NCBI RefSeq assembly: GCF_012999535.1
Contig: NZ_JABBWV010000001.1
Coordinates: 930,001-994,000, forward strand
Length of the DNA: 64,000 nucleotides
DNA from: Microbispora sp. H11081
GTDB taxonomy: Bacteria > Actinomycetota > Actinomycetes > Streptosporangiales > Streptosporangiaceae
Direction of reading: 5' to 3'
Shown: positions 28,693-37,382 of the stretch, piece by piece
How the letters are laid out: each line of letters opens with the position of its first letter
Numbering within the stretch: the first letter of the stretch is position 1
Notes under the pieces: model-generated
Told to the model about the DNA's origin: nothing
Database searches by the model: none
The model's input: only the letters and a program-made list of their open reading frames with translations
Translations under genes and position numbers: made by a program

Positions 28693-29874
28693 ATGTATCT
28701 CGCCCTAACCGACAAGCAACTCGCGCTCCGTGAGGAGATTCGCGACTACTTCAAGGACCTCATCACTCCTGAAGCCGAAGCGGAGATGTCGCAGGAAGGC
28801 GGCCACGGCGGCCCTGTGACGAACAAAATCCGCCGCCAGATGGGCGCGGACGGCTGGCTCGGCGTCGGCTGGCCGAAGGAGTACGGCGGCCGCGACATGA
28901 CCGCCCTGGAGCAGTTCATCTTCTTCGACGAGGCCAACCGCGCGAAGGCCCCGCTGCCGTTCATCGCGCTCAACACGGTCGGCCCGACCCTGATGGTCTA
29001 CGGCACCGACGAGCAGAAGGCGCGCTATCTCCCGAAGATCCTTTCGGGCGAGGAGGACTGGGCGATCGGCTACACCGAGCCCGGATCCGGCACCGACCTG
29101 GCGTCGCTGACCACGCGCGCGGTCCGTGACGGCGACTCGTACGTGATCAACGGGAACAAGGTGTTCACCAGTGGCGCGGACAAGGTCGACTACATCTGGC
29201 TCGCCGCGCGCACCGGGCGGCAGGAGGATCGGCACCGCGGCATTTCGGTGTTCATCGTCCCGACCGACACGCCCGGCTTCCGCGCCGTGCCGCTCTACAC
29301 CGTGGGCGGTGGACACACGGCGTTCTCGTTCTACGAGGACGTCCGAGTGCCGGCCGAGAACCTCATCCTGGGCGAGAACCAGGGCTGGAAGCTGATCACC
29401 AGCCAGCTCAACCACGAGCGCGTGTCCCTCGCCGCCAACTCTGGACGCTGGTTCCGGGCCTTCGACGACACCCTGGCCTGGGCCCGCGAGACGAAGACCG
29501 CGGACGGTGCGACGGTGGCCGACCTCCCGTGGGTGCAGCTCCTGCTGGGGCGCGCCTACGCGATCACCGAGGCGGTCCGGCTGCTGAACTGGAAGATGGC
29601 CTCCGCGCTGAACGCGGGAACCCTCACCGGCGCGGACTCCTCGGGTGCCAAGGTCCTCGGCACCGAGGCGCACCAGGAGGTCGCACGCCTCCTGCTTGAG
29701 GTGGTCGGCCAGGCGGGCTACCTCTGCGAAGGGTCGCCCGGGGCCGTCCTGAAGGGTCGGCTTGAGCAGGAGTACCGCGGTGCGATCGTCGGCACCTTCG
29801 GTGGCGGAAACAACCAGATCCAGCGAGAAATCATGGCCTGGACCGGCCTGAAGATGCCGAGGGGGAGCCGGTGA
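28693..29874 (+). CDS. Acyl-CoA dehydrogenase (FadE-type, alpha-like)
   Basis: 393 residues. FAD-binding signature WAIGYTEPGSGTDLASLTTRA (about 117-137), then VINGNKVFTSGADKVDY, HERVSLAANSGRWFRAF, and the C-terminal GTFGGGNNQIQREIMAW. The last supplies the flavin- and substrate-side loop typical of a full active site. With the second acyl-CoA dehydrogenase (30313) it probably forms an alpha2beta2 enzyme like ChsE1-ChsE2. Electrons would go to EtfBA. Its stop overlaps the DUF35 start by four bases. Confidence 0.9.
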   Translation: MYLALTDKQLALREEIRDYFKDLITPEAEAEMSQEGGHGGPVTNKIRRQMGADGWLGVGWPKEYGGRDMTALEQFIFFDEANRAKAPLPFIALNTVGPTLMVYGTDEQKARYLPKILSGEEDWAIGYTEPGSGTDLASLTTRAVRDGDSYVINGNKVFTSGADKVDYIWLAARTGRQEDRHRGISVFIVPTDTPGFRAVPLYTVGGGHTAFSFYEDVRVPAENLILGENQGWKLITSQLNHERVSLAANSGRWFRAFDDTLAWARETKTADGATVADLPWVQLLLGRAYAITEAVRLLNWKMASALNAGTLTGADSSGAKVLGTEAHQEVARLLLEVVGQAGYLCEGSPGAVLKGRLEQEYRGAIVGTFGGGNNQIQREIMAWTGLKMPRGSR

Positions 29875-30302
29875 CGACAACAGCCAAGCCTCCGGTCGAG
29901 GAGCGTAAGCGCCCCTGGCCGGCGGTGAACGAGGACAACAGGTTCTTCTGGGATGGAATCGCCGTCGGCGAGCTGCGCATCCAGAAGTGCAACGAATGCG
30001 AGACGCTGATCCACCCGCCCCGGCCGCACTGCGCGGGCTGCGGCTCCTTCGACCCCGGTTACGTGGTCTCCAGCGGGATCGGCACGGTCTACAGCTACGT
30101 GGTCTTCCACGCTCCGCTCGCACCCCCGTTCGTCGAGCCCTACTCGATCGCGGTCGTCGAGCTCGCGGAAGGCACTCGCATCGTCTCGCAGATCATCGGC
30201 ATCCCGCCGAGCGAGGTGCGGGTCGGCATGCCCGTGGCTCTCGAGTTCGTCGAGGTCGAGCCCGGTCTCACCCTGCCGCTTTTCAGGCCGACGGAAAGTT
30301 GA
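29871..30302 (+). CDS. DUF35 (zinc ribbon-OB fold) acyl-CoA-associated protein
   Basis: 143 residues from a GTG overlapping the previous stop. The rubredoxin-like zinc ribbon uses C-x2-C...C-x2-C (QKCNECETLI...HCAGCGSF), followed by an OB domain (YSYVVFH...AVVELAEGTRIVSQI). In sterol degradation the DUF35 domain is fused to the hydratase ChsH2 and activates the thiolase-like aldolase Ltp2. Here it is a separate gene, between the two dehydrogenases and 1.1 kb before the thiolase-like partner. Confidence 0.9.
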   Translation: MTTTAKPPVEERKRPWPAVNEDNRFFWDGIAVGELRIQKCNECETLIHPPRPHCAGCGSFDPGYVVSSGIGTVYSYVVFHAPLAPPFVEPYSIAVVELAEGTRIVSQIIGIPPSEVRVGMPVALEFVEVEPGLTLPLFRPTES

Positions 30303-30312
30303 CGGAACAAAG

Positions 30313-31422
30313 ATGGACTTCACCCTGACGGAGGAGCAAGTCGCCGCGGCGTCCGTCGCGAGCGACATCTTCGGTCGCGTGTCCGCGAGCCGGGTCGACG
30401 CGCCGGCACCTCCGACCGGTAACGACTGGTTCGACAAGGACACCTGGAAGGCGCTCGCCGACAACAATCTGATCGGCCTCGCGATCGCCGAGGACGTCGG
30501 CGGCAACGATCTCGGCATCCTTGAGATCACAAGCACCCTGATCGAGCAGGGCAAGCACCTGGGCCGCGTCCCGCTCGCGGTCACCGCCGCCGTCGGCGGA
30601 CCCGCGATCGACGCCTTCGCCGGCGCCGAGCGGCGCAAGGCGATCCTGCCCGGCGTCGTCGAGGGGCGCACCATCGTGTCGGTGGCGCTCGTCGAGCCCA
30701 ACAGCTACGACCCCGCCACCGTCACGACCACGGCCGCCCAGACCGACGGCGGCTGGCGGCTCGACGGGGAGAAGGTGTGCGTCCCCTTCGGGCAGTTCGC
30801 CGACCTGATCCTGGTGCCCGCGAGCACCGGGCAGTCGTCGACCGAGGTCTTCATCGTGGACCCGAAGGCCGCCGGAGTGACGATCACCGAGCTCGCCACG
30901 ACCAACGGCCAGCCCGAGGCGTCGGTCAAGCTCGACGGCGTCGTCGTCGGCGCGGACGACCAGCTGCACGGCGACGACGTGCTCGGCTGGCTCGTCGACC
31001 GGGCGACGCTGGCCAGCTGCGCCGTTCAGCTCGGCGTCGCGGAGCAGGCGCTGCAGATGACGGCGGCCTACACCTCCACGCGCGAGCAGTTCGGCAAGCC
31101 GATCGCGATGTTCCAGTCGGTGCAGATGGCCGCGGCGGACGCCCTGCTGTCCGTCGAGTGCATCCGCTCGACCCTCTGGCAGGCCGCCTGGCTGATCTCG
31201 GTGGACCGGCCGGTCGGCAACGCGGTCAGCGTCGCCAAGTTCTACGCCTCCGACGGCGGACAGAAGGTCACCGCGACAGCGCAGCAGCTGCACGGCGGCA
31301 TGGGCGTCGACCTCGACTACCCGCTGCACCGCTACACCCTGTGGTCCAAGTACAACGAGCTATCGCTCGGCTCGGGACACGCACATCTCGCCCGCATCGG
31401 CGCAGCCCTCGCGGCACGGTAA
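30313..31422 (+). CDS. Acyl-CoA dehydrogenase (FadE-type, beta-like)
   Basis: 369 residues, N-terminus MDFTLTEEQVAAASVASDIF. The family core is there (TLASCAVQLGVAEQALQMTAAYTSTREQFGKPIAMFQSVQMAAADALL), as is the QLHGGMGVDLDYPLHRY C-terminal motif. The middle FAD motif is weak (SVALVEPNSYDPATV replaces EPGSGTD). That pattern is typical of the non-catalytic-site partner in ChsE-type heteromers. It sits ten bases after the DUF35 gene and 13 before the thiolase gene. Confidence 0.87.
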   Translation: MDFTLTEEQVAAASVASDIFGRVSASRVDAPAPPTGNDWFDKDTWKALADNNLIGLAIAEDVGGNDLGILEITSTLIEQGKHLGRVPLAVTAAVGGPAIDAFAGAERRKAILPGVVEGRTIVSVALVEPNSYDPATVTTTAAQTDGGWRLDGEKVCVPFGQFADLILVPASTGQSSTEVFIVDPKAAGVTITELATTNGQPEASVKLDGVVVGADDQLHGDDVLGWLVDRATLASCAVQLGVAEQALQMTAAYTSTREQFGKPIAMFQSVQMAAADALLSVECIRSTLWQAAWLISVDRPVGNAVSVAKFYASDGGQKVTATAQQLHGGMGVDLDYPLHRYTLWSKYNELSLGSGHAHLARIGAALAAR

Positions 31423-31435
31423 AGGAGACCACAGC

Positions 31436-32617
31436 ATGCACAGTGAACTCTCCGGCAAGGCCGCGATCGTCGGCATCGGGCAGACCGAGTTCTCCAAGAA
31501 GTCGGGCAGGAGCGAGCTGCGGCTCGCGGTCGAGGCGGTGAAGGCGGCGATCGCCGACGCCGGCCTCGAGCCTTCCGACATCGAAGGCCTGACGACGTTC
31601 TCGCTGGACACGAACCCGGAAATCGACGTCGCACGGGCTATGGGCATACCCGAGCTCAAGTTCATGTCCCGTATCCACTACGGCGGTGGCGCGGCCTGCG
31701 CCGTGGTCCACCAGGCGGCGATGGCCGTGCTGACGGGCACCGCCAAGTACGTCGTGGTCTACCGGGCCTTCAACGAGCGATCGGGGCGCCGGTTCGGCGC
31801 GGGGCAGCGCAACCAGCCGACCGCGGCGGACGCCGAGCAGGTCGCGATGAGCTGGCTGCTCCCGTTCGGCCTGGTGACGCCGGCCAGCTGGGTGGCGATG
31901 TTCGCACGCCGCTACATGCACCAGTTCGGCGCCACCAGCGAGGACTTCGGGCGTGTCAGCGTCGTCGCGCGCAAGCACGCCGCGAACAACCCGAACGCTT
32001 GGTTCTACGGCAAGCCGATCACGCTTGAGGACCACCAGAACTCGCCGTGGATCGTGGACCCGCTGCACCTGCTCGACTGCTGCCAGGAGAGTGACGGCGG
32101 CGTCGCCCTGGTGGTGACGACGGCCGAGCGGGCCAGGGACCTGCCGCAGCGGCCGGCGTACATCAGCGCGGCGGCGCAGGGCGCGGCCGAGGACCAGCAC
32201 ATGATGACCAGCTACTACCGGCCCGACGAGAAGGTGACGGCGCTGCCGGAGATGGGGCTGGTCGCGAAGCAGCTGTACGAGACCAGCGGGCTCACGCCCG
32301 ATGACATCAACGCAGCGGTCATTTACGACCACTTCACGCCGTTCGTTCTTCCGCAGCTCGAGGCATTCGGGTTCTGCGGCAGGGGTGAGGCCAAGGACTT
32401 CATCCGGGACGGCAACCTCGAGATCGGCGGACGGTTGCCCCTCAACACCCATGGTGGGCAGCTCGGTGAGGCGTACATCCACGGAGTCAACGGCGTGCTC
32501 GAAGGGGTGCGCCAGGTCCGTGGGACGTCGTCGAACCAGGTCGATGGGCTCAGCAATATCCTGGTCACCGCCGGCACCGGAGTGCCGACGAGCGGATTGA
32601 TCCTGAGCCGGCAGTGA
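31436..32617 (+). CDS. Thiolase-fold lipid-transfer-like protein (Ltp2-type aldolase candidate)
   Basis: 393 residues. Thiolase-fold sequence: AIVGIGQTEFSKKSGRSELRLAVEAVKAAIADAGL, the ARKHAANNPNAWF helix, DDINAAVIYDHFTPFVLPQLEAFGFC and the C-terminal NTHGGQLGEAYIHGVNGVLEGVRQVRG (HGG glycines). The family SCP-x/Ltp acts as a thiolase or, with a DUF35 partner, as a retro-aldolase that removes a short chain. A DUF35 gene in the same operon favours the second. It overlaps the MFS start by four bases. Confidence 0.85.
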   Translation: MHSELSGKAAIVGIGQTEFSKKSGRSELRLAVEAVKAAIADAGLEPSDIEGLTTFSLDTNPEIDVARAMGIPELKFMSRIHYGGGAACAVVHQAAMAVLTGTAKYVVVYRAFNERSGRRFGAGQRNQPTAADAEQVAMSWLLPFGLVTPASWVAMFARRYMHQFGATSEDFGRVSVVARKHAANNPNAWFYGKPITLEDHQNSPWIVDPLHLLDCCQESDGGVALVVTTAERARDLPQRPAYISAAAQGAAEDQHMMTSYYRPDEKVTALPEMGLVAKQLYETSGLTPDDINAAVIYDHFTPFVLPQLEAFGFCGRGEAKDFIRDGNLEIGGRLPLNTHGGQLGEAYIHGVNGVLEGVRQVRGTSSNQVDGLSNILVTAGTGVPTSGLILSRQ

Positions 32618-34035
32618 CAACTACGGCACCCGGCGTGGGACTGCGCACCCGCACCAACGCGATCCGCTGCCTCATCGCCTGCGCTCTTGGATCGGCTCTC
32701 GGGCAGACGATGGTCGTCCCCGCCCTCCCGTCGATCCAGGAGCGCACGGGTGCCAGCGAGGCCGGCGTCGCGGCCATCATGACCTGGTTTCTCCTGGTCG
32801 GAGCGGTCTCGACGCCGGTCGCGGCGCGGCTTGGCAGGAAGTACGGCGACCGCCGAATCGTGCTCGCCCTGATGGTGCTCTACGGTCTTGGTTCCCTCGT
32901 CGCGACGTTGGGGACCATGACCGGCAGCCTGCTGACCATAGTGATCGGGCGGGTGCTTCAGGGCGTCTCGGCCGGCGTGATACCGCTGTCCTTCTCGATC
33001 ATCAGGAGGACCGCGGAGCCGAACCGGGTCGGCGCGAGCATCGTCATGATCGCCTCGATGCTCGCGCTCGGCGGCGCCATCAGCCTGCCGATCGGGGGCG
33101 TCATCATCGACCACCTCGGCGTCGAGTGGATCTTCTCGATCAGCGTGCTGACGGGGTTCGGCTCCGCGCTGGGCGTGGCCTTGATGGTGCCCCCATCGCC
33201 CTGCGAGCCCGACGTCCGCCTGGACATACCGGGCGCGTTGCTGCTGGGAATCGGGCTCGCCGCGCTGTTGCTCGGCCTCGCCGAGACGGCGGTCGTGGGC
33301 TGGATCGCGCCGACCGGCGGCGGTCTCATGCTCGTCTCGGTGGCGTTCCTGGCGGCCTGGGTTCTTTACGAACTCCGCGCCGCGTCGCCGCTGGTCAACC
33401 TCAGGACCTTCACGCAGAGCGTGGTACTGCGCACGAACGTCGTCACCTTCTTCGTCGGGTTCGCGGTTTTCGGCATGTTCTTCCTGCTGCCGTTGCTGCT
33501 GCAGATCCCGGCGGAGGGCGGCGGCGCCGGCCTGAGCGCCACCGAAGCCGCGCTCGTCGCGGTGCCCGTCGCTGTGGTCAACTTCGCGGTCTCCCCTATG
33601 CTCGGCCGCCTGGGCGTCCGACGCAATTTCCGGCTGCCCGTGGTCCTGGGCTGTGCCATCGGCACCTTGACGCTCGGCCTGATCGCCGTCGCGCCCAAGA
33701 ACGTGCCGGTCGTGGCGGCGGCGGCGCTGATCTGGGGAGTGTCGTTCTCGGCCGGCATGGCCGCGATCAGCAATCTCCTCGTCCACGCGGTGGACGAACA
33801 GCAGACGGCCGAGGTGGCCGGAATGAACATCATCATCCGCAACGTGGGGTCCGCGGTGGGCACGCAAGTGGCCGCGACTGTGATGGGCTTTGTGATCGCG
33901 GGCGGCGGTCTTCCCGTCGATGGAGCGGCCGCGGCCTTCGGCATGGCGGGAATCGTCTGCCTGGTGGCGACCGCGGCCGCGTTGTTCATTCCGAAGGCGA
34001 CGTTGATTCCGAAGGCGACTGCTCAGGACGCCTGA
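32614..34035 (+). CDS. DHA2-family MFS transporter (14 TM)
   Basis: 473 residues from a GTG overlapping the thiolase stop. Fourteen hydrophobic segments, a loop RLGRKYGDRRIVLALMVL after helix 2 and the GRVLQGVSAGVIPLS motif place it in the EmrB/QacA (DHA2) group. As the last gene of the hydratase-dehydrogenase operon it may export or import a pathway compound. The C-terminal FIPKATLIPKATAQDA is coded by a 91-bp segment copied 1.46 kb downstream. Confidence 0.87.
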   Translation: MTTTAPGVGLRTRTNAIRCLIACALGSALGQTMVVPALPSIQERTGASEAGVAAIMTWFLLVGAVSTPVAARLGRKYGDRRIVLALMVLYGLGSLVATLGTMTGSLLTIVIGRVLQGVSAGVIPLSFSIIRRTAEPNRVGASIVMIASMLALGGAISLPIGGVIIDHLGVEWIFSISVLTGFGSALGVALMVPPSPCEPDVRLDIPGALLLGIGLAALLLGLAETAVVGWIAPTGGGLMLVSVAFLAAWVLYELRAASPLVNLRTFTQSVVLRTNVVTFFVGFAVFGMFFLLPLLLQIPAEGGGAGLSATEAALVAVPVAVVNFAVSPMLGRLGVRRNFRLPVVLGCAIGTLTLGLIAVAPKNVPVVAAAALIWGVSFSAGMAAISNLLVHAVDEQQTAEVAGMNIIIRNVGSAVGTQVAATVMGFVIAGGGLPVDGAAAAFGMAGIVCLVATAAALFIPKATLIPKATAQDA

Positions 34036-34075
34036 CCAGGATGCAGATGGCGCTCGCGCCGGCGACCATGCGGTC
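33985..34075 (+). repeat. 91-bp direct repeat, left copy
   Basis: It matches 35449-35539 with two mismatches. It spans the 3' end of the MFS gene. In the right copy the same sequence is the 3' end of the convergent thioesterase gene. The two copies flank a broken IS1634-like element. Confidence 0.92.
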
Positions 34076-35448
34076 CTGACCTGGCTCACGTTTCGAGATC
34101 GCCGCTGAGCGCGAGGCGCTGACCTCGTGGTTCCCGGTTCGGAACGGCGAAAAGTGCGCACTGAATCGATCATGTCTCTACCCTGGTGGCCGTGTCTCCG
34201 TACGTGCGTACGGTGAAGACGGCCTCAGGCGCCTGGGCAGTGCCCATCTTCTACTCCTCCCGCCAGGGGTCACGGGAGATCGAGCACATCGGGTCGGCGC
34301 ACGACGACGCCGAGCTGGAGACGCTCAAGGCGGTGGCGCGTCAGTGTCTGGCCGCCGGTCAGCAAGAGCTGGACCTGGGCTGGACGACGGGCCGGCAGCG
34401 CGGCAGCGGGCGGGCCGCTGGAGATCGTCAGCTCGCGGATGGAACACTTGTGGGACGCGCTGTCACGCGCCTACCAGGCACTGGGATTTGCCGCCGAGGC
34501 TGGCGGAGATGAGGTGTTCCGGCGGCTGGTGCTCGCGCGGGTGATCGAACCGACGAGCAAACACGACAGCCTGCGCGTGCTCGCCGAGGCCGGGATCGAT
34601 CCGGTGTCGTATGCCACGGTGAAACGCCGCCTGCCGGACTACGCCACACCGCAGTGGCGCCAGGCCCTGGCCGGTGCGTGCGCGGCCCACACCCGCCTCG
34701 GGCCGGCCAGCCTGGTCCTGTACGACGTGTCGACCTTGTACTTCGAGACCGACGCCGGTGACGGGTTCCGCGAGCCGGGCTTTTCCAAGGAACGCCGCCT
34801 GGACCCGCAGATCACGATCGGGCTGCTCACCGACTCCTCCGGGTTCCCGCTCATGGTGACCGCCTTCGAGGCCAACAAGGCCGAGACCCACACCATGCTC
34901 CCGGTGATCGAAGGGTTCATGGCCGCCCACCACCTGCCGGACGTCACGATCGTGGCCGACGCCGGGATGATCTCCGAAGCCAACAAGCAGGTCATCGAAA
35001 ATGCGGGACTGTCGTTCATCCTCGGCATGAAGATCCCCGAGGTGCCGTATGCGGTCACGCAGTGGCGGCGCGAGCACCCCGGCACCCCGATCCCCGACGG
35101 GCACATCTTCATCCAGCCCTGGCCGTCGGGATCGAGCCGGCCCCGCCGCGACCAGATGATCTACTACCAGTACCGGGCGGAGCGGGCCCGGCGCACCCTG
35201 CGCGGCATCGACGAGCAGGTCGCCAAGGCCCAGCGCGCCGTCGACGGGCAGGCGCCGGTCAAGTGGCAACCGGCTCATCCGGCTGTCCGGCGCCACCGAA
35301 AGCGTCAACACCGAACTGGTGGACAAGGCCAAGGCCCTGGCCGGGCTCAACCGGCAACCACGCCCTGACCGCCGCCGACCCTCTGCCCATCGACCTACGC
35401 GACGCCCTCAGGCAGATCCGCAGCCCCGAAGGTGCGCATCAAATGCTC
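34076..35448 (+). mobile_element. Degenerate IS1634-family insertion
   Basis: A segment of about 1.37 kb between the two 91-bp repeats contains a broken transposase of the IS1634 type. I cannot find matching terminal inverted repeats at its edges. Both edges join the 91-bp copies directly, so this is a rearranged element rather than a clean insertion. Confidence 0.7.
34186..35445 (+). pseudogene. IS1634-family transposase, frameshifted and internally deleted
   Basis: The N-terminus SPYVRTVKTASGAWAVPIFYSSRQGSREIEHIGSAHDDAELE is in one frame. After a shift near 34390-34440 the frame with MEHLWDALSRAYQALGF to VDGQAPVK carries the family core (LVLYDVSTLYFETDAGDGFREPGFSKERRLDPQITIGLL). Near 35270 a second shift leads to RLIRLSGATESVNTELVDKAKALAGL. 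It then jumps to LTAADPLPIDLRDALRQIR, the family's C-terminus, with about 150 residues missing. The element cannot transpose itself. Confidence 0.85.
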
Positions 35449-35539
35449 TTCATTCCGAAGGCGACGTTGATTCCGAAGGCGACTGCTCAGGACGCCTGAC
35501 CAGGATGCAGATGGCGCTCGCGTCGGCGACCACGCGGTC
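35449..35539 (+). repeat. 91-bp direct repeat, right copy
   Basis: Partner of 33985-34075. It contains an 18-bp-period tandem (ATTCCGAAGGCGAC twice) and the left arm of a perfect 18-bp hairpin. The copy in the MFS gene stops four bases into the right arm of that hairpin. Confidence 0.92.
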
Positions 35540-36142
35540 GCCGACGCGAGCGCGTGCCCATACCTTCACCTTGCGGCCCTCGATCCCCAGCGTGCCGGCC
35601 TCGAAGTCGACCCGCTCGCCGGTCGGCACCGGTCCGAGCAGCTTGACCGTGATCGTGCCGGTCATGCCGATATGACCGGACGGGACCTGGCCGAAGGCGA
35701 GCACCTCGTCGAAGGCCGCCAGCAGCACTCCGCCGTGCACGTTGCCCGCCGGCCCTTCATATGTCGAGCGGAAGACGGCGTGGCAGCGCACGACCTCCCC
35801 GTCGACCCAGAAGCCCTCCAGCGGTGGGGCCAGCGCGTTGCTCCGGCCGCTGATCGGCCCGCGTTCGATCAAAGGACGGTCCGCCGTGGCCCCGTTCTGG
35901 GGGCCGCCGAGTTCGGACAGGCTCGGGAGGCCGGCCAGCGCCCGCTCGGCCGTCTCACACGCCGCGCGCACGCCGGCGAGCTGTTCCGCGGAGACGCGGC
36001 TGACGTCGATCAGGGCGACCTGGTCGACGATGCGCCGGACGGCGTCCGCGAGCGCGCGCTTGGACGCGCGCTCGGGAGCCACTTCCTCCGGCGACAGCCA
36101 CGGATGCTCGATCGGTTGAGGATCGGCGACCGTGTTTGTCAT
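35450..36142 (-). CDS. PaaI/YbgC-type hotdog thioesterase
   Basis: 230 residues. The hotdog domain (about 95-215) contains FRSTYEGPAGNVHGGVLLAAFDEVLAFGQ, with the catalytic acidic residue on the hot helix, then GTITVKLLGPVPTGERVDFEAGTLGIEGRKVKVWARARVGDRVVADASAI. The N-terminal third is helical. It likely hydrolyses a CoA ester to relieve CoA trapping. Last gene of the importer operon, one base from the CoA-transferase stop. Its 3' end duplicates the end of the MFS gene. Confidence 0.85.
   Translation of the reverse strand: MTNTVADPQPIEHPWLSPEEVAPERASKRALADAVRRIVDQVALIDVSRVSAEQLAGVRAACETAERALAGLPSLSELGGPQNGATADRPLIERGPISGRSNALAPPLEGFWVDGEVVRCHAVFRSTYEGPAGNVHGGVLLAAFDEVLAFGQVPSGHIGMTGTITVKLLGPVPTGERVDFEAGTLGIEGRKVKVWARARVGDRVVADASAICILVRRPEQSPSESTSPSE
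35514..35553. repeat. Perfect 18-bp inverted repeat within the thioesterase gene
   Basis: Arms 35514-35531 and 35536-35553 are exact complements with a four-base loop (ACGC). It lies in coding sequence, at the point where the upstream duplication ends. Confidence 0.9.
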
Positions 36143-36143
36143 C

Positions 36144-37382
36144 TCAGATTCCCTTCGGCACGGTTCCGATGATGCTCGCGTCGGCCAGCTCGGCGAGCTG
36201 CTCGGCGGTGAGGCCGAGCTCGCCTGCCAGGATCTCCTCGTTGTGCTCGCCGAGGAGCGGGGCGGCGAAGCGGTGCGGCGCCGGCGGGGACGGGTCGAAC
36301 GAGTAGGTCATCGGGTAGCGCGGGAACAGCCGCGGGCCGGAAAGCGGATGCTCCAGTTCCTGGTAGAAGTCGCGGGCCACGAGCTGCGGATCCTCGTTGA
36401 ACCGGTCCGGGGTCAGCGCCCTGGCCGCCGGCACGCCGACCGCCTGGAGCTGGGCGACCAGCTCGTCGCACGCCTGCCCGGCGAACCAGCCGCGCAGCAG
36501 ATCGTCCAACTCGTCGAGCCGGTGCCGGCGCTCGTCGTGCGACCGCAAGGCGTCTTCCGCGAGCCCGGCCGGACGGCCGTCGAGGGAGACCAGGGCCTCC
36601 CAGTCACGGTCGTCCCTGACGCTGAGCGCGACCCAGCCGCCGTCCTCGCACGGGTAGACGCCTTGCGGCGCGAACACCGGATGCCGGTTGCCCTGGCGTC
36701 CTGGCACCCGGCCGTGGGTCGACCAGGCGATGACCGACTCCGCGGCCATCGACGCGCCGACCTCGATCTGCGGGACCTCGACGAGTTGGCCCTCGCCGGT
36801 GCGGTCGCGGTGCTCGAGCGCCGCGAGCAGGGCGACGGCCGCGTGCATGCCCACGGTCGGGTCGATGTAGCCGCCGGGGGTGAGGGGCCTGCCGTCGGCA
36901 TAGCCGGTCACCCACGCCAGGCCCGCGAGCTGCTCGAAGGCGTTGCCCCAGCCGACGAAGTCGCGCCAGGGACCGGTGAGGCCGAATCCCGGCAGGCGCA
37001 GGACGATCATGCGTGGGTTCAGCTCAAGGAGGGTGTCCTGGTCGAAGCCGAACTGCTCGACGACCCGCGCCGCGTAGTTCTCCACGAACACGTCGCCGGT
37101 CTCGCACAGCCGGCGAAGGAGCTTCTTGCCCTCCTCCCTGCCGAGGTCTAGCGTGACGTTCCGTTTGTTGAGATTGGTCGCCTGCCACAGGAGGCTGCGG
37201 TCGAACCAGCGGTCGCCGAGTGCCGGGAGCGTCGAGGTGAATCGGAACCCGTCGGGCCGTTGCGTCGACTCGATCTTGACCACGTCGGCGCCGTACGCGC
37301 CGAGGTAGGCCGTCAAATACGGCGCGGCCCAGAAGCTGCCCAGGTCGACGACCCGGAGTCCGTTCAGAGGTAGCTCGCTCAT
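36144..37382 (-). CDS. Family III CoA-transferase (CaiB/BaiF)
   Basis: 412 residues. N-terminal Rossmann-like domain LRVVDLGSFWAAPYLTAYLGAYGADVVKIES (about 7-38), KRNVTLDL, and the catalytic aspartate region GGYIDPTVGMHAAVALLAALEHR (about 170-193). The C-terminal small domain follows (GVYPCEDGGWVALSVRDDRDWEALV). It would move CoA between carboxylic acids, activating the imported substrate without ATP. It overlaps the next CoA-transferase by four bases, so they may act as a heterodimer. Confidence 0.9.
   Translation of the reverse strand: MSELPLNGLRVVDLGSFWAAPYLTAYLGAYGADVVKIESTQRPDGFRFTSTLPALGDRWFDRSLLWQATNLNKRNVTLDLGREEGKKLLRRLCETGDVFVENYAARVVEQFGFDQDTLLELNPRMIVLRLPGFGLTGPWRDFVGWGNAFEQLAGLAWVTGYADGRPLTPGGYIDPTVGMHAAVALLAALEHRDRTGEGQLVEVPQIEVGASMAAESVIAWSTHGRVPGRQGNRHPVFAPQGVYPCEDGGWVALSVRDDRDWEALVSLDGRPAGLAEDALRSHDERRHRLDELDDLLRGWFAGQACDELVAQLQAVGVPAARALTPDRFNEDPQLVARDFYQELEHPLSGPRLFPRYPMTYSFDPSPPAPHRFAAPLLGEHNEEILAGELGLTAEQLAELADASIIGTVPKGI

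Noticed and set aside
27631-32617. A true cholesterol-degradation igr locus
   Set aside because: The gene set is similar, but no cyp125, ring-degradation or Mce genes occur in the window and ChsH2 is split. I keep it as an analogue, not as the sterol operon.
34439-35368. An active IS transposase
   Set aside because: The N-terminus and C-terminus are in other frames, and about 150 residues of the family's C-terminal half are missing.
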